Shown here one piece after another: positions 30,902 through 43,300 of a stretch of 64,000 nt of DNA. Where the stretch lies: assembly GCA_950022655.1 (NCBI GenBank), contig OX465579.1, positions 75,837,193 through 75,901,192 on the forward strand. The letters run 5' to 3'. This DNA is from Alentia gelatinosa. Its lineage: Eukaryota; Annelida; Polychaeta; Phyllodocida; Polynoidae. The notes under the pieces were generated by a model. The model saw only the letters and a program-made list of their open reading frames with translations, did no database searches and was not told the origin of the DNA. How positions within the stretch are numbered: position 1 is the first letter of the stretch; every line of letters starts with the position of its first letter. Both the position numbers and the translations under genes were made by a program.

Positions 30902-31654
30902 AGCCTGCCCCCACCTACCATGATTCTGGTCCCGATTTGCCTTACGACGGCCTTCCCGACACCATTCCGATTGTAGCGTGAGTTAAGGTTAAATCGTGGT
31001 AGGTGGAACAGGTTTCTGCGATTCAATCTACGATAACCTACGATAGGCTACGATAGAAAACGCCATTCGTAGAGGTCCCGATAACTTCCAACATGTTGGA
31101 AATTTCGTAGACTGTCGTGGCCTATTGGAGGTGATTTAACAGCAAAATATCTCTTGTGGATGGAATAATTGGTGGAAAATTATGAAATTCTGGAATTAGG
31201 TAGGGAGTGCATATGGATGTATAATTGCCGTAAAAATGATATTATTTGATGAAGCCTAAGCGTCTGAAAATAATATTTTCATATCGGAATTATTATTCTA
31301 CCACAGTTATATTGTTCTAATTGATTGTTTTGGTGTTTGAAAATAATGTCATAATATATTGTAAGTAGCTGTAGAAAATTATTCGGATTTATTCAATATT
31401 TCCAAAATTATAGTATATATCAATATTAAAATCATGCATGAGATCTACAGTGAATCACCGATTGAATCGTGAGCCACTCGTGACCATAGTTTATGTTTTT
31501 GGTCCTCCCAAGACGTTTCTACGCTCTACGATTTCAAACCATGTCCACGATTTGAAACAATCGGGGACCTCCCGATAAGTCACGATTTCCCCATTTCAAA
31601 TCGTAGCGATCGGGAAGCATGTCGTGGTCTATCGTGTTAGGTGGGGGTCCCCTC
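30902..31654. mobile_element. Larger relative of MITE family 1
   Basis: About 753 bp flanked by TTAA on both sides (30898-30901 and 31655-31658). The ends match as CCCCCACCTACCATGAT (left) and CCCCCACCTAACACGAT (right, opposite strand). The CCACCTA..A core and the inner phrase TTTCTGCGATTCAATC recall the 49-328 and 1102-1366 elements, where TTTCTGCGATTAGAC occurs. Many ACGAT/ATCGT words recur inside. Non-coding. Confidence 0.6.
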
Positions 31655-34600
31655 TTAAACATTAACACAATGGAGACACAGGGAGCAAGCTGTTTACCTT
31701 GGTTAGGTCAAAAATGTTCAAACTGCATATTTATTACAATAGTGTTTTCAAATCTGCCCTTGCTATCGATTGGTTAGTTTTATAGCTTCTTGTATTAACA
31801 CTGATCGTAAAATATATTGAGTTTCACGTTAGTGACATCACAGTAGGTAATGTTTATTAGTTGTCTACTTGAATGTATGGAGCTTACCGTACGGAAGTGA
31901 ATAAATAATTCATGGTACGTTTATTGACTAACTTTATGTGAGTTGTAAAAGCATATATAATATCTATGATATGTCTCTAACAAGTTACGATACTAAGCTC
32001 TCAGAGTTGCTCAATTTGCATCGATATTTCCGGGCATAAAGGAGGCACATCACTAATAGGAGCCCACCTGTAAATTATGCATGGATTACTTCTAGATATA
32101 TTACTCATATTTTTCTTGTCAAATACCTTTATTTAGCTTAAGGTTACCTATCTATTACCTGTATTACATGACCCCAGATTACCTGAAGATAACCCCGAGA
32201 TTACCCCGAGATTACTTCAATTGTGACCTTATCCTGCGGCTATTGCTGCATACCTTATGACGGGTACGTCGGAGCAGGACATCCATTTGTATTCGGTTAT
32301 TTTCAGCTCATATACGTTCGGCTTCTGAGAATCCATCCTGCCAGACACAATACCGCATTGTCTATGTCCTTGAAATAACTAGGGAAAGGTTAAAAGAGAA
32401 ATGTAAAACCATTACCTGACATGTTAGTGGAGTATAAGCCGAGAGGCACGTTCCTCTGACGACCAGTGCCATTATCTAGAATTGTCCTCTGACACAGAAC
32501 CTCGCTCCGGACGAATATATAAAGGATATCAAGCTCACTTCCACTATTAAAGAATGGTATAGACAGAGTTTGAGGACTAAATAGGGTAACCTACTTACCA
32601 ATCGCAAGTATCATGTGCAGGGTACTTTCCATACAGAGTAAAATACATGAAAAAGAAGATTACCTAATGGGGTGTCCGGCTGAGCGACGATTCCTAAAAG
32701 CGGCGCTCTACTTTTTTCTGTATTCTAATATATGTGTGCGTTAGGCCTACCCATCTCACTGTCACTATACTGAGATTGCCCCCCCCCCCCCCCCAACATC
32801 AACTATTCCGATTCACCCTAGGTAAACCTCCCACCTCAATACTTCACCTATAGACATCATTCACTATGATGCTGGGCACCCACCAACGCGGAGGCAGAAA
32901 TCCAAATCTCCCGATGCACCCCGACGCCCATTCAATTCAATCCAACTGTTCTTCGAAGAGCATCGTAAGGCGTAAGGTGCATCAGTGTGCATCGGAAGCC
33001 CGTTGGGTTGGCGGCTTTACACAACCAACCATAATGAGTGCAGTTTTCAAAGATTTAACCTTTTCATTAAGCCGTAAAACAAGTTGAAGTATTCCGCGTT
33101 TGTCCCATCTGTCCTACGAAGGTCGTCCGGTGTTTGTCTAAGACCACGCTGTAAATCTTCAAATTTCAAATTCCCTATAATGAGTAATTGGAAGGACAGA
33201 TTTAACCAGTCATGGCGTTCTCACTTAGAAACACTATGTTTATGTGTTTATTTTCAGAAACCATATGAAGAAATATTGATAGGCTTGTTGTATTTCCTGC
33301 CCTGTGTATATTCATAAGAACAATATACGTGGTATTGTTTTTAAAAAAAGGTTGATTTGAATCCTTCTAACACTACTTTTGTCATGTAGAAATAAAACAG
33401 AAGTTTATCTTTTCGTTTTTATCGTTTTATTCAGACCACTTGTCATACTCTTGAGGTTGGCTCTTGGTTTTCATATAAATTTAACGTATGATTCTCTCTG
33501 ACACGCAAAAAAAATCAAACAAATGAAGTGATTGATATGACCTTTGATGTTAATTTACATTCCTGAGCTTAATTAACATTGGAAATATAAACCGTATCTA
33601 TCTATTGTTGACTGTTTCTGTTTACATACAGCGCCAACAAGTTCGATTGTGACTAAATATTCTATGTTGTATTTTGCCACCACTTCTGCAATATTTGACT
33701 CCTCTTCATTTGTTCTCAATGGGAACGGTAAAGGGCATGTCTCTTATATACACGTATTATTTGTTACAAATGATAATAATGAGTACCATACCCATTCAGT
33801 TGTTCCATACGTCTCAACTTACCTTAAAGGCATTAGTTGTACAATTGTCTTTAAAAAAAAGACACCATCTAAGTGTGCGAGTTTAGAAGTCACATTTTAA
33901 GGGTGGATATTGACGCGTCACCAATGGTAATAGTTTTCTACCGTTTTTTTTTAGTTGAATCTTATTTACTATACAGGGTAAGGAGTACAGTAGAATTGAC
34001 AGCTGAAGAGTAGTGTACAAAAGGAGCTGGTTTACATCTCGGAGGCTGACCTGTCGCCACCTGACCACCGCCTAAGGCCACATGGTGTTAACTGGAGGAA
34101 GCGCCTCCGGGACGTCGTAAATATGCCGGGTCAATATTAACATGTTCGATCTCCTCGGCGGCTGTCAAGGTGCCTGTCCACCTAAACTGTTACCATACAG
34201 ATGGACCTGTGTGATGGCATTCTCTGTACGACCCTACTGGTCTCACCAGTAATCTGACAGGGGAGGGGGTGTAACTCTATTAGCACGTTGTGGATATATC
34301 CAGAGCATCACCGTACCACAATGTCTCTACAACTGTCTTATCCGATGTCAATATGAACTAGATCAGTATTGATTATGTATATTATACATATTAAATATCA
34401 TATTTCATATCATATATAAAGGTTTATACTTATTTAGACAGTAAAAGGCTTTCAATGATAGATGTTGTTAAATCTCCATGGGCCATCACAGATACAGTAT
34501 TTTAAGTCGGAGGTTTTACCAATTCAGAGGATCTACCAGGTGAAAAGGCTCGCCAGAATCCATGATGTGACATTTACTTTACCCGCCTACATTGATTGAA

Positions 34601-34880
34601 AGCCGTCACCACGGAACAGGGTCATGGTTCTATACTCACAAGATATTACAACCATCTGTATGGTTACGTAGGGCAATGCATTGGATCTTGGGGATCAATA
34701 TTGTAACGCTTTGTCAATGCCACCTACACCCACGCACTAGCAGGAATACCGGACCCAGTAGGCTACATTAAGATCACCATTGATGAATGTGAACAGGAAG
34801 CTATTACACATAATGCCATTATTTATGCACGTGCGTGGTCATCCGCGGTCAGTGCAGAAGTGCATCATATGGAAATACGT
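31655..34880. other. Gene-free stretch with a poly-C run
   Basis: Poly-C of 16 at 32779-32794. A small tandem phrase, ccccgagatta, repeats near 32190-32212. The remainder is AT-rich with no exon, RNA gene or repeat family recognised. Confidence 0.4.
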
Positions 34881-34886
34881 GCAAGA

Positions 34887-34904
34887 ATTTGCATAAATTT
34901 GCAT
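34887..34904 (+). promoter_or_regulatory. Two tandem POU octamers
   Basis: ATTTGCAT occurs at 34887-34894 and 34897-34904, ten bases apart and on the same face of the helix. ATTTGCAT is the octamer bound by POU-domain factors. With no known gene nearby the function is uncertain. Confidence 0.3.
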
Positions 34905-37900
34905 ATAGGATTGAGGCTAGTGTTTCAGGTGTGTCCCGCATGCCTTCGCACCCCAGACGTTGTCCCACGGGTCAATGTATGCTCCAGGGCCTTATATTAA
35001 ACGCTAATTCAAACCAAGACGAATCGTGAATTTCTTCTACGTTATCTTTACGGCATAGACGTTAGGGACATATCTTCTCAGACGAGTTGACTATGTTAAA
35101 GGAGTATGGCAACGTCCGCAGGCTGTGGATATGCACTCAAGGGATCAACAGAAAGCCGAATCCACTGACTGAAATGTAAAATGAAATATAGAAAGAAGCT
35201 TCAGGATAGATCCACGCTACGAAATGTAAAGCGAATTGGGGATTAGATTGATTGTTCTAGTCTTTTCCCAATTTGTTTTTCCAACATTAATTTAAAATCA
35301 GATGAGTGATACATTTAACAAGCTTTTCCCCGTAGTTACCCAATCGTCACACCTTTTCCTATCTATAATTGGAATAAAACTTGGGAACCTTCTGTTTTTG
35401 CCACGTTTCATATACTGTATGACCTTCAGGAAACAGTGGGTGGTTTTATTCTATTCATGCACTATTGGTTTAGCTTGATTTTCGCTGTGAATTGGAATGT
35501 GATGATTGAAAGTGTAAGGTGTGTGTACTGTGTGTTGTAAAACTAGACGTGAAGGGTCTAAACACGCTAAGTAAACACAGTCTAGTGCATTATCCCCTAC
35601 TTCCATCTCACGTCTATGCTATGCTAGAGCCACCCCCTCTGAGCCAGTCCGCTTAAGGCCCATTTTCACTGAGACTGCGCAGTGTAGGCGCCCTGTTCTC
35701 GACTCCGGGACAATATGGGATAGTTGTGGAAAAGGGGTTAGTTTTTAAAGGGGTACAGATATTTATGTTGAAGCGAACCGCAAGATTGTTAATAGATAGG
35801 AAGGTGACTTGTTTGTGGACAGTCAGTCTTCAACTGGTAGATTCATTTAGAAGGAGGAGGAGTAGAGGTTCATCTTTTTTTAAAAGACTCATGAATAAGG
35901 GTGCCTTGGTGCTAGATTTTTCAGCGTTCTTATGCGGAGGGACGAATAAAATTGCAATTTTGTCAAATATCTGTTTGGTTCTATAACGAATTTGGCCAAA
36001 CACCGGTACCGCAACGTATTATCTAGCACTATAGGTCTAAGAGTGTGAGCGTAATAAGTGTAAAATACTCGTTATGATCATTGTATGGTATTCCATTGTG
36101 TTCTGCCTCAATCTGGTGGGATAAACATGCATATCTTTTCTGTAATTTACAGATCACTGGAAAGCTGATAATACATGTATCTGCACAATAACACATTGGC
36201 TGACCTCACCAGTATATACTTATCTCTATTGGTTTGAAACCAACACAATAAACAACGAGATAGCCCATTCTCGATATCATAATATTATGCTTCGACTCAG
36301 CAGTCATATCTTGCAGGACAAGAACCTTGCAATCATAATCATCCCATAGCCATGAAGCTAGGCTGAACGGTATTTGAAAGAGCGACGGCCCTGCTGGAGA
36401 CCGCACCGCTGAAGACGCGCAGAACGGTAGCACATAAACATGAAGACGAGGGTCGTGGGGAGGGGGGGGGGGGGGGAGGGCGTCTGCGATACGCTACACT
36501 GGTTACCTGTACCCCGACAAGTCACATTGTAGAGTAAAACAACACTTCGCACACATGTTATCGCCAGGTGTCGTGTGAGTTAGGTACGCGCGGATCGCGC
36601 GGAGTGTAAACAATCCTTGTGAGTGGAAAGCGGCGTTATTGTGGATGCTGGCGGTGGGGGCCTGATCCCTCAATGCTCTTACGGTCAGCTGGCGTGACTC
36701 TCTGTACGCATGCGCCTGCGACTGACAGCAGGACTGGGCAAACAACAAGAAACCACGTGTGGCGTCATGACCCCGTTAACTATACTCTCCAAGCAGATTT
36801 TCTCCCTACAAGACCGACTATTGTAAGGTCGAATAATCTTATGAATAAATTATGACAGTCGAGTAACACAAATGAACGGCAATGATAATGTAAGTCCATA
36901 TCAGACTTAATGCGAATATGTCGTTTTCACATATGTTCCCATTTGTATAATTTTGCTGTCAATGATGCTGTATCATCAAGGGCTCTCAATGTTACATTAT
37001 GCTGTAGAATCAATGGGAAGTATATTGTATGCTGACCTGATGGGTATTCTGATGATTTCTCTATAGATCGGGGACATTTATACATGTCATGCAAATCTAT
37101 AGCATGTGTCACAGATTGTCATAAATTCGATCTGTGAGACTCTCGTAGATCATTATATTCAATCCAAAATCGTCATGATTATCTTCAATATACTCCCACT
37201 TTTGATAATGTAAAACTTGCGCAATGCGATCCAATTATGTTTGATTTAGCAGGCAGATGATTGGCGAACTTACCTGTTCACTGCAAGTGATTCCCGTGAA
37301 ATCTGGTATTTACAGCGTGATCCTTGCCCCAGTTTATTCCGCCTATATCACTGGGGCATGACATCACTTTATGCCGCTTTGACCTTGTCATTATCAGTTT
37401 GGTCCATATTTATTCTATTATCTTGTCAACATTTTCTTTATGTTCCTTACCTTGCATGTAATTATTTCTGTACAATTTTCGCTGTTGAAATCATAGTACC
37501 CTGGTATTGCTTAAGTGCGACAAAGCAATATTCTATAATGATTGGAGGAAAGTTTTGCGCTGTTAAGATCATATCGCATACATGGAATTTAATTCTCAAA
37601 TCAATAGTGTGATAGCTATATGATTACCTGTGTTTTTTACGAAAACATTGCAGATATATTTCAATAGGCTTGGAACTACTCACAAATATGTTTTTGAACA
37701 TAACATTTAATTATATCACGTGTCTGCTACGAACTCGTTTAAATGAAAGTAGCTGAAGATATATAAAAACACTTGAGTTATACGAACAATATTTTCCTTC
37801 ATTTATTCCAACCGCTTTTGTTTGTTCAGCAGATCGTTTATGTCAACGTAAAAAATAAAGCCTTACTTAATGCAATACGCAGCGTAGATGTAGATCATGT

Positions 37901-39202
37901 CGCGGTGGAATGGATAAAGGATGATGGTCAGGAAGGTGATACAATTCTAGTAGAGATAGTAAGTTACCTTCTATATTCGTATACTGAGTGCATTTTATGA
38001 CAGCATATTGAATTTCTCTATTTTGGTTGAGCTGTTGTAGTGGTCCCTAACATACTGGTACAAAATTATGGCTGGTATTCATACAAGCTAGCTCACATAA
38101 AGAGTCACCTTATCGCCGCTTATGGCATCCGAGTGGTGGGATCTATGTAAGTATGATCTTTGGACACATCTAAACATCATCGGCAGCAGATGCAAATTAC
38201 GATGTACATCTAGATGTATATCGTATATTGATAAAACACGATGCAGGTGACCGGTACGCAGCCTATGCTCCCATTTGTTCTGGCGTATTTATCATGTTCA
38301 ATCTTGCGTGGCTTTTTTTAATTTCAAAAACATGCAATCTGCATTTGCAGATTTTCATTGCAGTATACATTATACATGGGAATATGTACTTGTTTTCCTC
38401 CAACTACAGGGCTGAGAGGCAAATACATTATGTTTCAACAAGCCGATGAATTATCTGTATTTTTATTCCACTTTGAGTTGCAGCATTGTATTTCCTTTGG
38501 TAGACTGTTCCAATATAACGAACCTGTATACAGTGGATTCTTTTTATAATGGTTATTCCTCGGTCTCCTGAGATTAATTAGTATTTTATCTTGGTGACTA
38601 GTTTTGGGAATACTAGTTGGTTTTAGTTATAAATTGTCTACCAATCGTTTCATATACATAAATAATAGATACATATGCCTGGGTTAATAACATCACATCC
38701 ACTATGAAGTTCTTCTATGGATATCTCCATTCGTTAATGGATCTAATTTTCGACAAATGAAAAGTCCTTGGTTCACCTTTTTTTAGAATTGCATTGTTCA
38801 TATGGGAAAATGGGAGCGGCGAGATAGGTCTCCAGTCCCCTGGATCTGTTGATGAATTGCATTTCGGGATTGGTTCTATCTCTGCCTTAGACCAGTCAGG
38901 TGGAAAATATGATGATTTTACAACATTTTTAAATTTGCTCTTTAGTTGGTTAGTTTATACTATGAAGGCGTCTTTTAACCATTCCGTTTTTCATTCTATT
39001 GAAACTATCAAACAAAATTATGATTCTCCAATGATTATATTGATTATGAATATGTACGTTCGTGAGATAATGATCATGTGATTCAATAATATTATGTCCT
39101 CCGTAGTGTCCCTCCATATTTCCCATGTAGCGCTTACAACTTCTCTCTCTTATTCTGTATTTCTTTATTCTTCTTGAGAGCACTCTGGTCTGTACTGTCA
39201 GT
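34905..39202. other. Gene-free stretch
   Basis: No exon or repeat family recognised. There is a poly-G of about 15 near 36462-36476 and an isolated NRF1-like ACGCATGCGCC at 36706-36716 in a small CpG-rich patch (36550-36780). Confidence 0.4.
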
Positions 39203-39821
39203 TATAGTCGGGCGGATATAGCATATGAGTGTGCATTTAATGAAACAAGCATGAGTTTTGGTACATGGTTAGGGGAGCCCTTAAGGAATTTTTTAAGATG
39301 CACGGGCATTGCAGATAAGTCCTGGGAGCGGGCTGGCAGCCATATTAAAAATTGACCATCACAGAGCACTATAACACTTTTCACAATGGATATTACCAAG
39401 AATAAACCTATATGAATCACCTCAAATGTGTGCAAGGGGAACATAAAGATATGGAATGATTGATTTGTCAATGTTTTTGCCATATAGCAGCATGTGGGGA
39501 GCAGCCATCTTAGATTTTCTGCCAAAATTTCGATAAATCTGGAAGTTCTTCATGTAGGACTCTAATTGCAACCACACAAATGACAGGTGACTTATAAAAT
39601 AATATTTCCTCTGTTTTGGAAGGTTAAACCTCCTCAATAAACATTATATGCTCCTTCTATTTAGAAAAGAATAATGGAAATTTTATCGAAAATGAGTGTT
39701 AATAGTCATTATAGCAATAGATCTGTTCCTATTTCATACAGGCATACAATCTAAGCCAAGTTTTAGGTATGCTGGCCTGTGGATAGTGAGATCTAGGGTA
39801 CAAGGCTGTCATGCCACTGTG

Positions 39822-40440
39822 TTTTTTTGTTTTTTTTATAAATAGCTTTATTGCGTTCGATCACAACTGGATCGCTCTTCCAGCAACAGCATTAGTACAG
39901 TATGACAGTTAATAATTGATGATATGTACAATGAATGAGTGACCTCTTTGCGGTACTCGAGTTTTTCTCTATATCCGACAAGGGCGTTCACAATTTACTC
40001 ACAATTGTACACTTTAAATACTCTCGGCAACGTTTATAGTAAAAGATAGCCCTGTAGCTGTTTTTCTTTATAGATCTTATACTACAAGAAAAAACCAATC
40101 CTTATATACAAGTGACCACTTCATGCAAGGCCGGAAAGAAGTTCGAGTAAGCTTGTCAGTTAATACAAGTGTATAATGGCCATCCTCACATTTTAACTAT
40201 AATCTCCAACACTCCCTTTTTGAACAACGGTTTTGAATAATTATTTTGTAAATGCACGGGTAAGGAATTCCACAGACTGATACCGAAATAAATTGCTGAT
40301 TTCCTAAATTTCTCTTTTTTCGGACGAGGCAACTTTATATTAAACTTTGATAGCGATCTTGTTTGTATCCGGTCTTTATCGAAGCTGACTGTGTATTGCC
40401 TTGTTTTCAATTGTATACACCTCTAATCCACACCATCGTA
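39822..40440 (-). mobile_element. 5'-truncated non-LTR retrotransposon (LINE) 3' end
   Basis: Read on the minus strand the fragment contains the C-terminus of a LINE reverse transcriptase (40410-40186), then about 330 nt of 3' untranslated sequence, an AATAAA signal (39852-39847) and an A-rich tail (39837-39822). The order fits target-primed insertion of a polyadenylated RNA with 5' truncation. Confidence 0.6.
40186..40410 (-). pseudogene. LINE reverse transcriptase C-terminal fragment
   Basis: 74 codons. The peptide has KTRQYTVSF near its start, then PRPKKEKFRKSAIYFGISLW and NSLPVHLQNNYS. The pattern of a Pro/Arg-rich stretch, FRKS, G..LWNSLP and a final F(K)K..L helix is typical of the C-terminal end of CR1/Jockey-like LINE proteins. 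In-frame sequence upstream meets a stop within about 10 codons, and the polymerase core is absent, so it is dead. Confidence 0.6.
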
Positions 40441-41348
40441 TGAGGTGTTTACAAAACTGTTTCCTTTTGTATATGGACGCGACTTGGCTGTATTTCACAC
40501 CTGGCGTATCCGAAATAAAACAACCTCTGCGCGACACGTATAGGCCGGGCGTATATGTGTCGCGATAGAAAATGAAAAAGGAGTCGGTTTGAGGGTATCC
40601 CTACACTCTCAGTGAAGCCCTCTTCAGTGTGTTGTTGTGGCCTCAGTGGGATACCAGCCTAAGTTTAGGCGGGCGCTTTCATTGATGTCAGGCTTCACTG
40701 AACTAACAGATACCACCACCACCTGTAGTGAGAGAGGGCACAGGGGGTCGGAGTCGGAATTGGGAACGGGGACTTCAATGTTGGTATCGGAACAGACCTT
40801 GTGTTATATATACAGTACCCAAAGTAGGACTACAGAAGAGTGGTGTTTTGAAAGTAAAATCTATTTAAAAAACGTTAAAAAAACAAAAAAAGCTGGGTCT
40901 ATTGTATATATTTAATGAAAAGATATTAAATATATCAAAGTTGGTAATATAACATTGGATTTTCCATATAACAAGGACTTAATGGCTAATGGCATGTGAA
41001 ATATGATACAGTGGTGTCCCCAAGTGGCAGATATCGGAACTATTGGATAGTGGTGTAAATACAGCAGAATCAGGCGTATATATGGATCAGGCGCCTACAG
41101 ATAAGGTGTATACACACAGGGGAAAGGACGACCTTGTATACGCAAAAGCATACCTATATACGCCGTTCGCATATATATATGTAAAGTGGTTAGTTTCGTG
41201 CAGTGATAGAGCTGATCTTGTATGATATAAGCTTGGTTAAAAGACCATCAATATCCTTAGGGGCTCCCTAACGATGTACCAAAACTCATGCTTGTTTCAT
41301 TAAATGCACGATACTGCTCATATTTGAGCTATATCTGCCCCCACTATT

Positions 41349-43240
41349 ACCCATCTATTTGAAGCGGGTATTGCTGTTGCCCCCACCCCCCCCCCTCACC
41401 TTCCGTCTGCCTCGCCCCTGCTCTTCTCCCACTCTTAAACAACACTTGCCACCTTTGCTCTACCCCATTCATTCTCCCTTTCACCTACCCACCCACACCC
41501 CCACCTCTCTCCTACATTCTATGGCGGGTCTAATGCTCATGCCTGTCCAACGGAATACGCTTGTGTATTTTTCTCGGGGCACTAAAGGATAAGGCCTCCA
41601 GCCGCCTCTAGTTGTGGGTTATTGTATTTATCGCGACTGTCTCTATGTCAATACTACTCCACACCACATGCGCCTGGACGCACAGTGGCGCCGTGCGGTG
41701 GCATATCACGCAGAGATAATCTCCACTAAAACATCAGGTAGCAGCTACAACGGTAACCAATGGTAATACACCTACCAGCCGCGAGACAGTGTTGTCTATG
41801 CGAAATGAATTAAAAAGGATTACTTGCGTTGATACCCCTTAGATTAGAGCACAAAATCATAGAGTTCTCTATCTATGCAAGGCCGCTACCGCCACTTCAG
41901 ACTGCACTCGGTACAGATAATGTTACCACCATATATCATTGAATGGCTAATGGCCCAACACTATCCACCATTGTATAATGGGCTGCCTGGCTGATGACCC
42001 ACATGGAGAAATGTAGATGTTTATATAGAACCATGTACAACTCGGTGATTTGCAGACCTGGTTTTAGTCGGGCCAGTTCTGATTATTAAGATATAGCAGC
42101 ACCTCTCAGTTCTTTTATTTTATTGAATAGACAATAAACAAAGAAACTTGTACTGTGACAAGTGTGATTGAAAATTGGACATAGATTCGTTTATAAATGT
42201 ATGTAGAAGTCTCCCTTCTCATAGCTTGGTTACAGGGAAATGATTAAAGATAGACACCCATGGCACACCGTAATTGGGTCGGGACCTCTCTGTTGCACTG
42301 TGACATGTTATTGGCGTATGATTGTATTATTTCAAACCGTTTTGATATTGTCAGCAAGTACGCGACAAGCTCATGACAAACCCACGATACTCAGTTTCTA
42401 TCACAAGCGCATATTGGTGTTCTAAAGGGAAGTAACTCACTCCTCTGATACACCGAACTGTAGAGTCCTGCGAGTCATGTGATATCTTACACATGTAGTT
42501 GTAGATATGTGGATTATGTCGATGGGTGTGGAGCCTTGGGAATTAACTGGGAATCGACCTCCTATCCGTCATCCTTATTAACACAGGCCGCGACTCGGAG
42601 CGGATTAAAGGCATATACTCTCGACCCTTGTTGCAGCACCGATTGTGAGAGCTGCTGATCCGGGCGATAATACGTGCATTGAGACATCGTTATTAGCTGA
42701 CGGTCTTAAACTGCCTGTGTAACCCGTGCATGGTAAGAGACGGCCACAGGAGATGGCTGGGTGTGCTGAGAGGGGGCGGGGGTATGGCGACGTGGGACGG
42801 TGTTGAGAGGGGTTCAATTGGGGGGAGGCGACTGTGTATCAGTGTGTGGGCGAGAGTCTATCTGCGTGGGCGTGTGATGTGTACGGAGGCTGAGTCCCCA
42901 TTTTCCCCATGTCTCTTTTCTGATATATATCTTTCATTTTTCATCTCATTTAACAATGTGCATCGATTTAAATATAGTACATGTCTATATATGTATAGAT
43001 AGATATATATTAACATACATATGTTTATTTCGCGGAAGGGAATAAAATCGGGCATTACAATGAAAGAATCCATTTGTTCGGCTTATTTTGTATTCCAATA
43101 AAACTGTCCCCTCTCTCATCAGGCCGCCAGATAATACCACTGAAAGGGTCTATTCACACGGATTATATATAGATACATCCACAACCGTATACGATTACCG
43201 CCACCGACAAGGCTGTCATCGACAGCGTCCCAGAAGACTA
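41349..43240. other. Unassigned non-coding DNA
   Basis: C-rich patch at 41370-41520 (tracts of CCCACC and CTCCC). No gene recognised. Confidence 0.4.
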
Positions 43241-43251
43241 CCCTCTGGCGG

Positions 43252-43300
43252 TAAATGGCGGCATGGACGCCTGCTCGTCACGTGACAGTCGGCGCATGCG
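43252..43300 (+). promoter_or_regulatory. Promoter-like cluster: YY1, E-box and NRF1 motifs
   Basis: YY1-like TAAATGGCGGC at 43252-43262, the palindromic E-box GTCACGTGAC at 43277-43286 and NRF1-like GCGCATGCG at 43292-43300 lie within 49 bp. This trio is characteristic of animal housekeeping promoters. The orientation of the YY1 site suggests plus-strand transcription. No downstream coding exon was recognised. Confidence 0.45.

Larger units (their letters stand above)
39203..41348. mobile_element. Element bounded by long inverted repeats, with a LINE fragment inside
   Basis: A 35-bp block at 39232-39266 (TGCATTTAATGAAACAAGCA...) occurs as its exact reverse complement at 41274-41308. Similarity extends on both sides (GATATAGC and GTTAGGGGAGCCC), giving arms of roughly 85-100 nt. 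The pair may be the ends of a 2.1-kb DNA transposon that later received a LINE insertion, or two opposite copies of one short repeat. No transposase is seen. Confidence 0.45.
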
